From: Lichenihabitans psoromatis
GTDB taxonomy: Bacteria > Pseudomonadota > Alphaproteobacteria > Rhizobiales > Beijerinckiaceae
Direction of reading: 5' to 3'
NCBI RefSeq assembly: GCF_004323635.1
Contig: NZ_CP036515.1
Span: 3,659,501 to 3,723,500 of the forward strand
DNA length: 64,000 bases
Below the pieces are notes generated by a model. The model saw only the letters and a program-made list of their open reading frames with translations. It did no database searches and was not told where the DNA came from. Below are positions 44,733 to 53,223 of the stretch, one piece after another. Every line of letters starts with the position of its first letter. Positions within the stretch are counted from its first letter, which is position 1. Made by a program: the position numbers and the translations under genes.

Positions 44733-45410
44733 ATGACCCTGAGATCAGCACCAAAGCCGCTTCATCCGCTCGATCTCGATCGGGTCGCGGCCCTCACCTA
44801 TAGCGCCGTTTTTTCGGACGTATGCGACGCGATGGGGCTTCGCGGCCAGACCGTGTCACCGGGGATCATGCCGCTCAGCCGGACGGGTACACTCGTTGGT
44901 TGGGCCCGCACCGCGTTCAGCGTGCCGGTGGAGGCGCCTCCCGCCCGCCATTACGGTGCCGAGATCGACTTCATCGACAGTCTGCGGCCGGGAGATGTCG
45001 CAGTAGTGGATTGTTCGCAACACCCGGCTGCCGCCTGGGGCGAACTCTTCTCGACGGCATCGCAAGGACGCGGCGCGCGCGGTGCGGTCATCGACGGCCT
45101 GATCCGGGATCGGCGAAAAATCGAGCAGCTTGGCTTTCCGATCTATGGGCGAGGACAGCGCCCGACCGACAGCCTCGGCCGTGTGTCGATCACCGAGATC
45201 GACCAGACCATCCAGCTCGGGGGCGTCGACGTCCACACCGGCGACCTGATCGTCGCCGACGAGGATGGCATTACCGTGGTGCCCCGCGACTATGCCGATG
45301 AGGCGGTGGATCGCGCGATTGCCAAAGCGACGACCGAGAACAAAGCTCGCGATCTTCTACTTGCCGGCGGAACACTCGCCGATGTCTGGGAGCGCTTCCG
45401 CGTGCTTTGA
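44733..45410 (+). CDS. RraA-like / HMG-aldolase family protein
   Basis: 225 residues of the RraA family, which includes the RNase E inhibitor and 4-hydroxy-4-methyl-2-oxoglutarate/oxaloacetate aldolases. Visible motifs: SDVCDAMGLRG near the N-terminus, LRPGDVAVVDCS, ARGAVIDGLIRDRRKIEQLGFPIY and the metal-site-like GDLIVADEDGITVVP. The GAVIDGxIRD pattern is that of the aldolase branch. Start at 44733; the frame is open 56 codons upstream but without support. Confidence 0.88.
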   Translation: MTLRSAPKPLHPLDLDRVAALTYSAVFSDVCDAMGLRGQTVSPGIMPLSRTGTLVGWARTAFSVPVEAPPARHYGAEIDFIDSLRPGDVAVVDCSQHPAAAWGELFSTASQGRGARGAVIDGLIRDRRKIEQLGFPIYGRGQRPTDSLGRVSITEIDQTIQLGGVDVHTGDLIVADEDGITVVPRDYADEAVDRAIAKATTENKARDLLLAGGTLADVWERFRVL

Positions 45411-45436
45411 CGACGGCGCGGTCAGGACAAAGCCTA

Positions 45437-45910
45437 TCAGGGCCTTGTCGGTCCGCCATCGACCGAAACAGCGTCAGTGGTGATGTGCTCGTTATATTGC
45501 GGCAGGTCGTCGGTTATCGTGAACCACGCCGCCTTCGATCCGACGAAGATATGCGCGGTTGGCCGGATGGTGGGGTCGTCGATGAGCGTGCCCATGGTCA
45601 CATGCACGTAGGCGCCGTCGCGAACGACTGCGAACAGCAATGAGCCGCATCGGTTGCAGCGCTCGTCATGCCAGCCGTGAGCGCCGATCACCTGGATGCA
45701 ATCAAGACCTTGCGTGACCCTGAGCTTCGCGCGTTCGATACCGGCAAGCGGCTTGAAGGCGGCGCCGGTGCCCCGACGGCAAATCGAGCAGTGACAATTC
45801 ACGGCATAAAGAAACGCATCCTCGACCAAATAGGTCACCTGTCCACATTGGCACGATCCGGCAAGGGTCCGCTGAGGGGTGGGTGGCTGCAGGGTCAAAG
45901 GCGGTCTCAT
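45437..45910 (-). CDS. GFA family zinc-binding protein
   Basis: 157 residues of the CENP-V/GFA family, related to glutathione-dependent formaldehyde-activating enzyme. Zinc ligands: SCQCG, CHCSICRRGTG and the pair in CNRCGSLL. The closing TMGTLIDDP and HIFVGSKAAWF are conserved. Start at 45910; a TTG at 45946 would extend it. It is convergent with the RraA-like gene. The precise reaction is unknown for most members. Confidence 0.87.
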   Translation of the reverse strand: MRPPLTLQPPTPQRTLAGSCQCGQVTYLVEDAFLYAVNCHCSICRRGTGAAFKPLAGIERAKLRVTQGLDCIQVIGAHGWHDERCNRCGSLLFAVVRDGAYVHVTMGTLIDDPTIRPTAHIFVGSKAAWFTITDDLPQYNEHITTDAVSVDGGPTRP

Positions 45911-46363
45911 CAGCAAAGGTCTCGCGAGCTCAATCTCGAGGTGCAATCGGAGGTTACGAGTTCGCCGAAAACGCGTTCATCCTGCAATGAGCCGGCTGAC
46001 GTGGTTCATCAGCCTGTCCTCGCTGCACCGCAAGAGGTTGGCGTGGCTGCGCGGCACGAGCCGCCGCAACGTCTAACAGTACCATCTCCCAGAGGAGGAG
46101 ATTTGCAACGAGATCGACGCCTAAACCTTCAATCGCCACTGTTCTGCTATCGCCATTATATTTGACTGTAACAACTGCGCCCGGGCCGAGGCCCCGCACG
46201 TCGATATCGCCGAAAAACGTGTTGCCACAATCACGCATGAGGTTTGTCGTCGCACGAGTTTGCCCCCTTGGCTCGCACGGCATGTAGCGTTCCCATGTGG
46301 CGGGTTGGAGTCCGGACGGTGTCGCAGACGGGCCGTTGCGTGAAGCGGCGTACCCGGATGACA
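45911..46363. other. Gene-poor stretch with one possible small gene
   Basis: 453 bases. A minus-strand frame 45954-46238 (94 codons) reads GDIDVRGLGPGAVVTVKYNG and DLVANLLLWEMVLLDV, which looks protein-like in its first half but becomes low-complexity Arg/Gln-rich; there is no ribosome site. It could be a decayed gene. No other feature is seen. Confidence 0.3.
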
Positions 46364-46882
46364 TCACTGGTCCGTGATCGGGTCGATCAGAAGCACCCCG
46401 TCGGGCCCGTATCGTTCGACGATGGCGGTTTGCCGGCGCAAGCTTACCGGTGTCGTGGACACGTCTTGCTCGACACGATGGCGAATGTGCAATTCTTCAA
46501 CGAGATACAACTGCTTGACGATCACGAAGCGCTCTTCAAGCACGGGTACGATCGTGGTGTCGCCCTCTGTTCGAACACTAGGGGCTTCATCGACGATGCG
46601 CCCGACCGGTACACGCGAGACATCGACGATGCTTCGCTCGAGCGTGACCTCGGCCAAGGCCTCGACGCCTTCGGTTCGTGTCGAGACGCGAACTTTCCCG
46701 GTGAGAATGCTTTGTTTTGAAACGCTAAAGGTTTCCTCGATCAGCGGAATGCGCTGTGAGAGATCGGCGTCACCGTCGGCATGATCCGGTTGTTCAGCCA
46801 CCTCACGCAATAAACCAGCCGCATTGGCATTTCGGTCAACTCCAATAGGATCCACCGAGGCTTCCTTGGTCACGTCGCTCAT
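46364..46882 (-). CDS. DUF2382 (YsnF/AvaK) domain protein
   Basis: 172 residues, mainly one DUF2382 domain (about 45-155): RIPLIEETFSVSKQSILTGKVRVSTRTEG and IVPVLEERFVIVKQLYLVEELHIRHRVEQ are the two internally similar halves. The family is linked to stress responses in many bacteria but biochemical function is unknown. It lies 104 bases downstream of a second DUF2382 gene on the same strand, separated by two hairpins. Confidence 0.85.
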   Translation of the reverse strand: MSDVTKEASVDPIGVDRNANAAGLLREVAEQPDHADGDADLSQRIPLIEETFSVSKQSILTGKVRVSTRTEGVEALAEVTLERSIVDVSRVPVGRIVDEAPSVRTEGDTTIVPVLEERFVIVKQLYLVEELHIRHRVEQDVSTTPVSLRRQTAIVERYGPDGVLLIDPITDQ

Positions 46883-46907
46883 CGCCGCTGCCCACGCTTA
46901 AATTGTT

Positions 46908-46970
46908 CGGGGCGCGACAGCGCCCCGAGTCTATGGTTGAGACGCAAGACGCAGAGGTCGGCGTCTTGCG
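46908..46970 (-). terminator. Two consecutive hairpins between the DUF2382 genes
   Basis: Hairpin 1: CGCAAGACGC (46943-46952) with GCGTCTTGCG (46961-46970), 17 bases after the upstream gene's stop. Hairpin 2: CGGGGCGC (46908-46915) with GCGCCCCG (46920-46927), 26 bases before the downstream gene's start. Neither has a strong U-run on the minus strand; the pair may attenuate read-through. Confidence 0.5.
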
Positions 46971-46986
46971 ATCGTCAGCTCTTCGT

Positions 46987-48132
46987 TCAGGCTGCCGTCC
47001 ATCGCGACATCACGTCTGCGGCTGCCGTCTTAAGCGTGACCTTCTGGTCAACCATCTTGACCCAATCGGTCGGGATCAAGTGATGGCTGCCACCGGAGGC
47101 TGGATCCATCTTCTTCAGCTTGATGGTCGCGCCATCGACATGATCGACGACACCGACATGTGCGCCATCAGATCCAACGACGTCCATGCCGTCGGCGATC
47201 GCGGTCGTCGCACCGCCGACTAGGTTGGCCTGGGTCCCGATCGTCCGCCCATCATCGATATCGACCTTCGTGCTGCGGACCGTGTCGGTGACGGTCTGGA
47301 CACGATCGTTGACGGCCTTGCTGATTCCGATCTCTTCGACCACGCGCGCCGACTTGGCGACGACAGCCTCCTCCTTCATCTCGTCCATTTCGATCGTACG
47401 ATCCTTAAAGGGATCGGCCCCGAGTTCGCCAACGCCCAAGGCGCGGTCGACGGGCCTGCGGTCGATGCTGACCGTCTCATCACGCAGATTTACTGTTTCG
47501 CTGACGGGTGTCTCAACCACATAGCTATGAATGCGAACCTTGCCGCGATTGACCGCGCGCTTGCCAACCTCGAGAGTCTCCTCGACGACCTGGAGAACAT
47601 CGTCGGCTCCTGTCCGCGGGGAGGTGGCTTTAGACGCAACAGTCCGGTCGGTCGTTGTGGCGGCGACGGGTTTCACCGCAGTCACAGGAGCCGTCTCCGA
47701 CACGGGAGACATCGACCGGAGCGGGCCAGCACCGGTATCAGCGACGCCACCGCCGGTCACGGCCGTTGCGCCTGTCCAACCGTCATTGCGCCAGGTCGTT
47801 TCGCGCTCGTCCATATCGACCGAGCCATGCTGCTCGAGAATGCGGATCGCATCGTCGACATGAGCGTCATCGACGTGAGCCACCACCATGACGCCGCCGC
47901 GGCGAAGTCCCTCCGCATAGGTCTCGTGATCGGCAGAGCCACCGAACATGTCTTCCAACGATGCCCAAAACCCCTTGGCCGGGCGATTCGCGTCGTCATA
48001 AGAAACCGTTGTGGAGCTTTCCGGCGATACCGTCACGTCTGCGTCGGGGATGCCGGCCTGTCGAAGCATGAGCGCTGCGTTATTGGCATATTCGCGGGTA
48101 TCGTAAAAAGCAGTAATGGTTTGCTTTGCCAT
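46987..48132 (-). CDS. Stress protein with DUF2382 and DUF2171 domains
   Basis: 381 residues in three parts: an N-terminal domain like general stress protein 17M (AFYDTREYANNAALMLRQAGI, about 1-110), a DUF2382 domain (about 180-290, VVEETLEVGKRAVNRGKVRIHSYV) and a C-terminal DUF2171 domain (about 305-381, DVVGSDGAHVGVVDHVDG). Linked by a Thr/Ala/Pro-rich segment. The start at 48132 has GAGG nine bases upstream. A perfect palindrome and a candidate EcfG promoter lie upstream, fitting a stress-induced gene. Confidence 0.87.
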   Translation of the reverse strand: MAKQTITAFYDTREYANNAALMLRQAGIPDADVTVSPESSTTVSYDDANRPAKGFWASLEDMFGGSADHETYAEGLRRGGVMVVAHVDDAHVDDAIRILEQHGSVDMDERETTWRNDGWTGATAVTGGGVADTGAGPLRSMSPVSETAPVTAVKPVAATTTDRTVASKATSPRTGADDVLQVVEETLEVGKRAVNRGKVRIHSYVVETPVSETVNLRDETVSIDRRPVDRALGVGELGADPFKDRTIEMDEMKEEAVVAKSARVVEEIGISKAVNDRVQTVTDTVRSTKVDIDDGRTIGTQANLVGGATTAIADGMDVVGSDGAHVGVVDHVDGATIKLKKMDPASGGSHHLIPTDWVKMVDQKVTLKTAAADVMSRWTAA

Positions 48133-48180
48133 GGTGTGACCTCGTTGTTCGGATGAATTTTCGGTCAAGTCGAGAGAGGC

Positions 48181-48201
48181 CGCTGTATAGAAAATACAGC
48201 G
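48181..48201. promoter_or_regulatory. Perfect palindrome upstream of the DUF2382/DUF2171 gene
   Basis: Arms CGCTGTAT (48181-48188) and ATACAGCG (48194-48201) with a five-base spacer AGAAA, 49 bases before the start codon. It could be a repressor or activator site or a leader hairpin. Confidence 0.5.
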
Positions 48202-48408
48202 CGCATCTTAAGCTGAACAATTGGCTTGCTTGACTTTGATCTAGGGGTCGGTGGTGACACCGGCACTGAGGTGCAACGATCCCAAGCGCCGGTGAGACGA
48301 GGGACAGTGTGAAAACACCACGTTCACTCCAAAGCGGAGCCGGACTGCTTCCTGCTAAATTGCTGTCGCATCTAACAGGTCCTCCCGATGAGGTCTTTGC
48401 ATTGCAAG

Positions 48409-48433
48409 AACCGCTCGGATGATGGTTGGTTCC
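48409..48433 (-). promoter_or_regulatory. Candidate EcfG-type stress promoter
   Basis: GGAAC at 48433-48429 and GTT at 48411-48409 on the minus strand with 17 bases between. Matches the general-stress consensus (GGAAC, then GTT) in both elements. It points towards the DUF2382/DUF2171 gene, but the leader would be about 270 bases long. Confidence 0.4.
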
Positions 48434-48805
48434 GCGCAAAAGCGCAGTAGTTTTCGGCGATGTTTTATTTTTCTTCTTGCGTCGGAAACAAGAATAGAAG
48501 CGACTATTAAAGCCAAGATCAAGCTTGGATCGCTTTGTGCTCTCGACGACGAGATCTGACGAGACGGTTTCGGCTCATCATCCGGTGTCGTGGCTCATTG
48601 TTCTTTGTCACGGAGTGCTGAGATCGTGCGCACGAGCGGCCGTCGTGGCGTCGCCGCTGCGCCCGATGATGTGGTCCCGTAAATCTGGACTATGCCCTGC
48701 CGGCCGACCGCGTCGGCGCGCAACATCTTTCGGGATCGGCTCAGCCGCGACGGCGCGCGCCGTCGCGGAAACCAGCCGGCAGAAGAAAGCGAACGCGACG
48801 GCTCG

Positions 48806-50065
48806 TCAGGCCGCCCATTCGCCGCGACGGAAAACCGGGACCGTCGTTCCATCCGCCGCGATGCCGTCGATATCTATCGAGCCCGACCCGATCATCCAGT
48901 CGATATGGATCAAGCTTTTATTGCCGCCCTGCGCGGCGATTTGCTCGGGGGTGAGCGACGCTCCATCGAGAAAACATTTCGAGTAGCATTGACCGAGCGC
49001 GATATGGCACGCGGCATTCTCATCGAACAGCGTGTTGAAGAAGAGCAAGCCGCTCTTCGAGATGGGCGACGAATGCGGCACCAGCGCTACTTCGCCGATG
49101 CGGCTGGCGCCCTCGTCGGTCTCGAGCACCTTGCGCAGGACGTCTTGGCCACGGGTCGCATTGGCCTCGACAATGCGGCCCTGCTCGAAGCGGACCGCAA
49201 TGCAGTCGATCAACGTCCCCTGATACGACAAGGGTTTGGTGCTGGCGACATAACCATCGACGCGGCGTGCATGCGGCGTCGTGAAAACCTCTTCGGTGGG
49301 AATGTTCGGATTGCAGGTGATGCCGTTTTTAGCGGTCGAGGCCCCACCCTGCCATTCATGACCATCTGCTAGCCCGATCGTCAGATCCGTCCCCGGCCCG
49401 GTGAAATGCAGCGACGCAAACCGCTTGCTGTTCAGCCATTGTGTTCGGCTGCGAAGCGCACTGTTGTGGAGGGTCCACGCGCCGATGGGATCGTCACCCT
49501 GAACGCGTGATGCTGAGAAGATCGCCTCGGCGAGCTTGCCGATTGCTGTCTCTTCGGAATCGTTCGGAAACACCAGCTTGGCCCAAGCAGCCCCGGGATA
49601 GGCCAGGATGTTCCAGTTGATATCGAAACCCGCGATCTTCTCGAGCGCCGGTTGGTAGGCGCGCGACATGGCCTTGCTGGCGCGCGCGACCTTGCTGGGC
49701 TCCTCGCCAGACAGAAGCATCGGGTTGTCGCCGACGATCGCGAGTCGCGCGGTGTTGGACGCAAAAGCTTTCGCGATCCCCTCGTATAACCAGTCGGCGG
49801 CCCGATCGAAGCTGTCATCCTGCCCGACGCGATAGCGCGCCAGCGTGATGGCTTCGTCCGAGAGGAGCGGCGTCACCACGCCAGCGCCAACCCGATAGGC
49901 ATGCTCTGCGATGCGCCGCACTAGCGGCAGAGCCGCCACGGGCGCCGTGATGACAAGGTCCTGCCCGGCTTGCAGTTGAAGCCCGACCTTCACGGCGGTT
50001 TCGGCGAGTCGGTCCAGCTTCACGAGGTCGATGGCGGGAGAGGTCGCGATGGCATCATGGGTCAT
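48806..50065 (-). CDS. Aminopeptidase, M29 family
   Basis: Thermophilic-type (AmpS/PepS-like) metalloaminopeptidase, 419 residues, cytoplasmic. Conserved segments include HEWQGGASTAKNGITCNPNIPTEEVFTTP, with the metal-ligand Glu, and GEVALVPHSSPISKSGLLFFNTLFDENAACHIALG, and a C-terminal HIDWMIGSGSIDIDG. Start at 50065 (MTHDAIATS); 38 further codons are open upstream but not family-like. Confidence 0.92.
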   Translation of the reverse strand: MTHDAIATSPAIDLVKLDRLAETAVKVGLQLQAGQDLVITAPVAALPLVRRIAEHAYRVGAGVVTPLLSDEAITLARYRVGQDDSFDRAADWLYEGIAKAFASNTARLAIVGDNPMLLSGEEPSKVARASKAMSRAYQPALEKIAGFDINWNILAYPGAAWAKLVFPNDSEETAIGKLAEAIFSASRVQGDDPIGAWTLHNSALRSRTQWLNSKRFASLHFTGPGTDLTIGLADGHEWQGGASTAKNGITCNPNIPTEEVFTTPHARRVDGYVASTKPLSYQGTLIDCIAVRFEQGRIVEANATRGQDVLRKVLETDEGASRIGEVALVPHSSPISKSGLLFFNTLFDENAACHIALGQCYSKCFLDGASLTPEQIAAQGGNKSLIHIDWMIGSGSIDIDGIAADGTTVPVFRRGEWAA

Positions 50066-50311
50066 GGATCGAAAAATCTCCGAACATGGAAGGGCCGTCG
50101 AGCCGTACCACGGCTCACGAGCCAGAACTCTAGCCAAGGAGGTCGATGAAAGCGCAAGGGGTTGTTGTCGCGGCGCCAACCTCGCGACGGCGCCGGTCTA
50201 GGCCACTGCGTCAAAGGTGCGAATGTGAGAAGAGCCCACCCGCCGATGCGGACTCGATCTTCCGCTGAGCAGATATGCCGAACCAAGCAGTCGGACGACA
50301 GGCGTCCGAAA

Positions 50312-50533
50312 TCAATCCTTGGTTTTGTCGGCGGCCGGTCCCGGTCGCTCATCCGGTTTGGTCGGCGTGTCCGGGGTGACAGCCGTCCGCCGCTTCTCGC
50401 TCTGATCCGACGCCTGGCTTAATTCGTCGGATAATCTCCGCATCTCCGCCGCCAATCGATTCGCTCGTGCGACCGCCTCGCCAGCGCGCTGCGCCAGCGC
50501 CCGGTCGAGGTCTTTATCACCAGATTCCGCCAA
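50312..50533 (-). CDS. Hypothetical small charged protein
   Basis: 73 residues: a helix rich in Ala, Arg and Glu (about 1-45, probably coiled coil) followed by a Pro/Thr/Lys-rich disordered tail. I do not recognise a family. It stands 246 bases from the M29 gene start and 98 bases from the Gre-type gene on the same strand. The GC-rich third positions support coding. Confidence 0.5.
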   Translation of the reverse strand: MAESGDKDLDRALAQRAGEAVARANRLAAEMRRLSDELSQASDQSEKRRTAVTPDTPTKPDERPGPAADKTKD

Positions 50534-50631
50534 GCTTCCTCATCCCAAAATGAAGCACAAAGCGAAACTACGACGGCACCGTCGCGGAGTTTCAACCGGG
50601 AGTCACTTTCGGCGGCTCTGTCTCATCGACG

Positions 50632-51114
50632 TCAGCGTCCGACCGCGACCACGAGGACCTCGCCGCCTGCAACGAAGGCCTCATCGCCGACGCGTTTGCC
50701 GAGAAGGGCGCGCGCCAGCGGCGACACATGGGACACTGAGCCTCGAGCCGCATCAGCCTCGTCCTCGCCCACGATGCGAAAGGTTTGACGCCGCCCGTCG
50801 TCGCGGTCGAACGTGACAGTCCCGCCGAACGCGACCACGTCGGACTGCGTGGGCGGCTCGATGAGCTGGGCACTCGCCCGGCGCGAGGCGTAATAGCGGA
50901 GGTCGCGGGTCGCCAGCGCCATCGCGCTTCGATCGCCTTGGACGCCGCCGTCGGCCTGGGCCGCCTGATGCGCCGCCCGCGCTCTCGCCAGAGCCTCGTC
51001 GAGCGCCGCGAGACCCGCGGGCGTCACGTTGTTGGGATGCGGCGATACGGGTCGATCCGGCACAAACGCCGCCGCAGCCTCGACATCCTCCTCGCGCGTG
51101 AACGCAACACTCAT
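50632..51114 (-). CDS. GreA/GreB family protein
   Basis: 160 residues with a Gre-type C-terminal domain (about 85-160): VAFGGTVTFDRDDGRRQTFRIVGEDEAD and SPLARALLGKRVGDEAFV. The N-terminal 30 residues are not Gre-like; the middle (ALDEALARARAAHQ) could form a shortened coiled coil. The acidic tip of true GreA/GreB is not evident, so it may be a Gre homologue that binds RNA polymerase without cleavage activity. Start at 51114. Confidence 0.82.
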   Translation of the reverse strand: MSVAFTREEDVEAAAAFVPDRPVSPHPNNVTPAGLAALDEALARARAAHQAAQADGGVQGDRSAMALATRDLRYYASRRASAQLIEPPTQSDVVAFGGTVTFDRDDGRRQTFRIVGEDEADAARGSVSHVSPLARALLGKRVGDEAFVAGGEVLVVAVGR

Positions 51115-51231
51115 GGTTCTCGATCTCCAAACAGGCGAAACATCGACCGCCCCGATTGGCGAGCCCTGATCAGGGTCTCTAGCTGGGGATGACGGGCCGC
51201 CACGCAAGGCCGGACGTGGTTTGGATGGGTT

Positions 51232-52485
51232 TCAATGCGCCTCGATGGTTGCGAGATCGATCGCCTCGCCCATTCTTCGATATCCAGCATCGTTGGGATG
51301 CAGATGATCGCCGAAATCGTAATCGGCGATCAGGTGGTCGGGGCGAGCGGGGTCGCGCAGCAAGGCATCAAAATCGATGACCCCATCGAGGGTCTTGGTG
51401 GTGCGGATCCATTGATTGACGGCTTGACGTTTCGTTTCGCCCTCGGCGGAATAATAGCCTGGAAAGACGGTGTCGCCGTAAGGCGTCAGGGTCGCGCCGA
51501 GTACCCGTATCCCGTGAGCGTGGGCCCGGTCGGCGAGTTGGCGCAGCCCAGCCGTAATCTCCTCCGGCGCGACAGCTTGTTCGGCCAAGCCGGCGCTTCC
51601 CGGGTGCCCGATATCATTGATCGACTCCATCACGATCACGGTTTTGACGCCCGGAACCGACAGCACATCGCGATCAAACCGCGCGAGGGCCGATGGGCCA
51701 AAGGTCCCTTCCGGCAGATCGTGCAAAACGCGATTGCCGCTGATCCCGGCATTGACGATCCCCAGCGATCGTTTTCCAGCCGCGATACGGTCCGCCAACA
51801 CGTCCGGCCAGCGATGATCCGCATCGGCGGTGGACCCGTAGCCATCGGTGATGCTGTCGCCGAACGTCACGATCGTCCCGGCGCCGGGAGCCTCGACCTC
51901 GATGCCTGACAAAAAGAACCGGGCCGTACTGGTCGTGGCGTTCGGCAAGGTCGCCAAGGCGGTTTGGTCTCCGGCATCCGAAAGCGTCGTCGTGGCTTGG
52001 CCAAGCGGGTGGGTGGCGGCCGGACCGGTGTCCCGCGCGACATAGAGGCTCACTGTGAGCCGATCGAGCGCCGCCGTCTCGAGCGTCACAGGATCGCTGA
52101 GCACCGGCGCACCCGGCGGCACCGTCACGCTGGTTTGACCCGCGAAGGTCAGCGCCCGATCGGTCGAGGGATCGATGCTGCCGACCGTCGCGCCCGGTCT
52201 GGCGATGTGGGCCGCCCCGATGACGAGCGGCGACGTCCCCATCTCATTGCTCAAGCGAATCCGAACCGCGTGCCCCCCGAGCGACAGGCGGACGACCTGC
52301 CGAATGGTCCGATTGGTAATCTCCGGGCCGTTCGGGAAAGCCGGCGAGGCGCCCCAGCTTCCCACCCAATGCGGCGCAGCCGCAATGTCCTGGGCACTGG
52401 CATCGGAGCGGACCGCCAGCGGGGCGACGGACAGCAACACAAAAGCGATCGCGGTCTGCGACGCGGCAAGTCCCAGGCGTTTCAT
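51232..52485 (-). CDS. Secreted SGNH/GDSL hydrolase
   Basis: 417-residue precursor with a signal peptide ending near DASAQ, an N-terminal beta domain (about 35-185), and an SGNH hydrolase domain with block I VTFGDSITDG (Ser nucleophile, about residue 200), block II GISGNR, block III ESINDIG and block V DHLHPND (Asp-His). Substrate probably an ester or acetylated sugar; not defined. GGGAG lies seven bases before the ATG. It is divergent from the DUF2721 gene. Confidence 0.9.
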   Translation of the reverse strand: MKRLGLAASQTAIAFVLLSVAPLAVRSDASAQDIAAAPHWVGSWGASPAFPNGPEITNRTIRQVVRLSLGGHAVRIRLSNEMGTSPLVIGAAHIARPGATVGSIDPSTDRALTFAGQTSVTVPPGAPVLSDPVTLETAALDRLTVSLYVARDTGPAATHPLGQATTTLSDAGDQTALATLPNATTSTARFFLSGIEVEAPGAGTIVTFGDSITDGYGSTADADHRWPDVLADRIAAGKRSLGIVNAGISGNRVLHDLPEGTFGPSALARFDRDVLSVPGVKTVIVMESINDIGHPGSAGLAEQAVAPEEITAGLRQLADRAHAHGIRVLGATLTPYGDTVFPGYYSAEGETKRQAVNQWIRTTKTLDGVIDFDALLRDPARPDHLIADYDFGDHLHPNDAGYRRMGEAIDLATIEAH

Positions 52486-52658
52486 GACGTCTCCCTCGAT
52501 CTCTTTTGAAGGAGCTTTTCGCTCGCGACACGTCTTGTCAACCAGATCGCATCCGCCAGCCAAGTTGACGCTCGGCGATGGTGTTGTGGCGCGGCCTCGC
52601 CGATTGTAGGACTGCGCGGCCCGCAAGGGTCATCTCGATAGCCGGTGCCGTCTTCGCC

Positions 52659-53219
52659 ATGCCGCTCCCCCTCGGATCCGACACGCTTTCCGCAGCCGAT
52701 AGCGTGGCTCACGTCATTCAAGTCGCGTTGACGCCGGTGTTCCTGCTGTCCGGCATCGCATCGCTGCTCGGGGTATTTTCTGGGCGACTGGCGCGTGTCG
52801 CCGACCGTGTCGACCAACTCGCAGAGAAACTCGAAACCGCCGATCTCGGCGAAAAAGGCCGGCTCAGCCGACGCCTCTCCCATTTGCGGCGACGCTCTCG
52901 GACGCTCGACGTGGCGGTTTTGCTCGGCACCGCAGGCGGATCAGCCACCTGTGCGGCCGCACTCGCGCTGTTCATCGGGACGTTGCGCGACAGCAGCGGG
53001 GGCATCTTGATGTTTGCGGCGTTCGGCTTGGCCCTCGTTTGCACAGCAGGAGCGCTCTCGGCCTTCGCGCTCGAAATGCTAATGGCGAGCCGCGGCTTGC
53101 GCGACGAGGTCGCGGTCCATCGCCGCGAGGCGCAACGCGAGGGACCCATCGACGCCGAACCGGAAGCGCCTGGCGACGAGGCGGCGGACGCGTGCCCGCC
53201 GCCCGGTTCTTCAGGCTAG
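52659..53219 (+). CDS. DUF2721 family membrane protein
   Basis: 186 residues: a helix near the N-terminus (VIQVALTPVFLLSGIASLLGVF), the conserved RLARVADRVDQL, then two adjacent helices (TLDVAVLLGTAGGSATCAAALALFIG and ILMFAAFGLALVCTAGALSAFALEM are separate segments) and a charged C-terminal tail. The family is unexplained. Start at 52659; its 3' end is four bases from the convergent hydrolase gene. Confidence 0.82.
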   Translation: MPLPLGSDTLSAADSVAHVIQVALTPVFLLSGIASLLGVFSGRLARVADRVDQLAEKLETADLGEKGRLSRRLSHLRRRSRTLDVAVLLGTAGGSATCAAALALFIGTLRDSSGGILMFAAFGLALVCTAGALSAFALEMLMASRGLRDEVAVHRREAQREGPIDAEPEAPGDEAADACPPPGSSG

Positions 53220-53223
53220 CCGA

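Larger units (their letters stand above)
48133..48805. other. Long intergenic region between the M29 aminopeptidase and DUF2382 genes
   Basis: 673 bases with no credible gene. It contains the palindrome and candidate stress promoter listed separately. The part around 48450-48510 is AT-richer than its surroundings. Confidence 0.45.
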
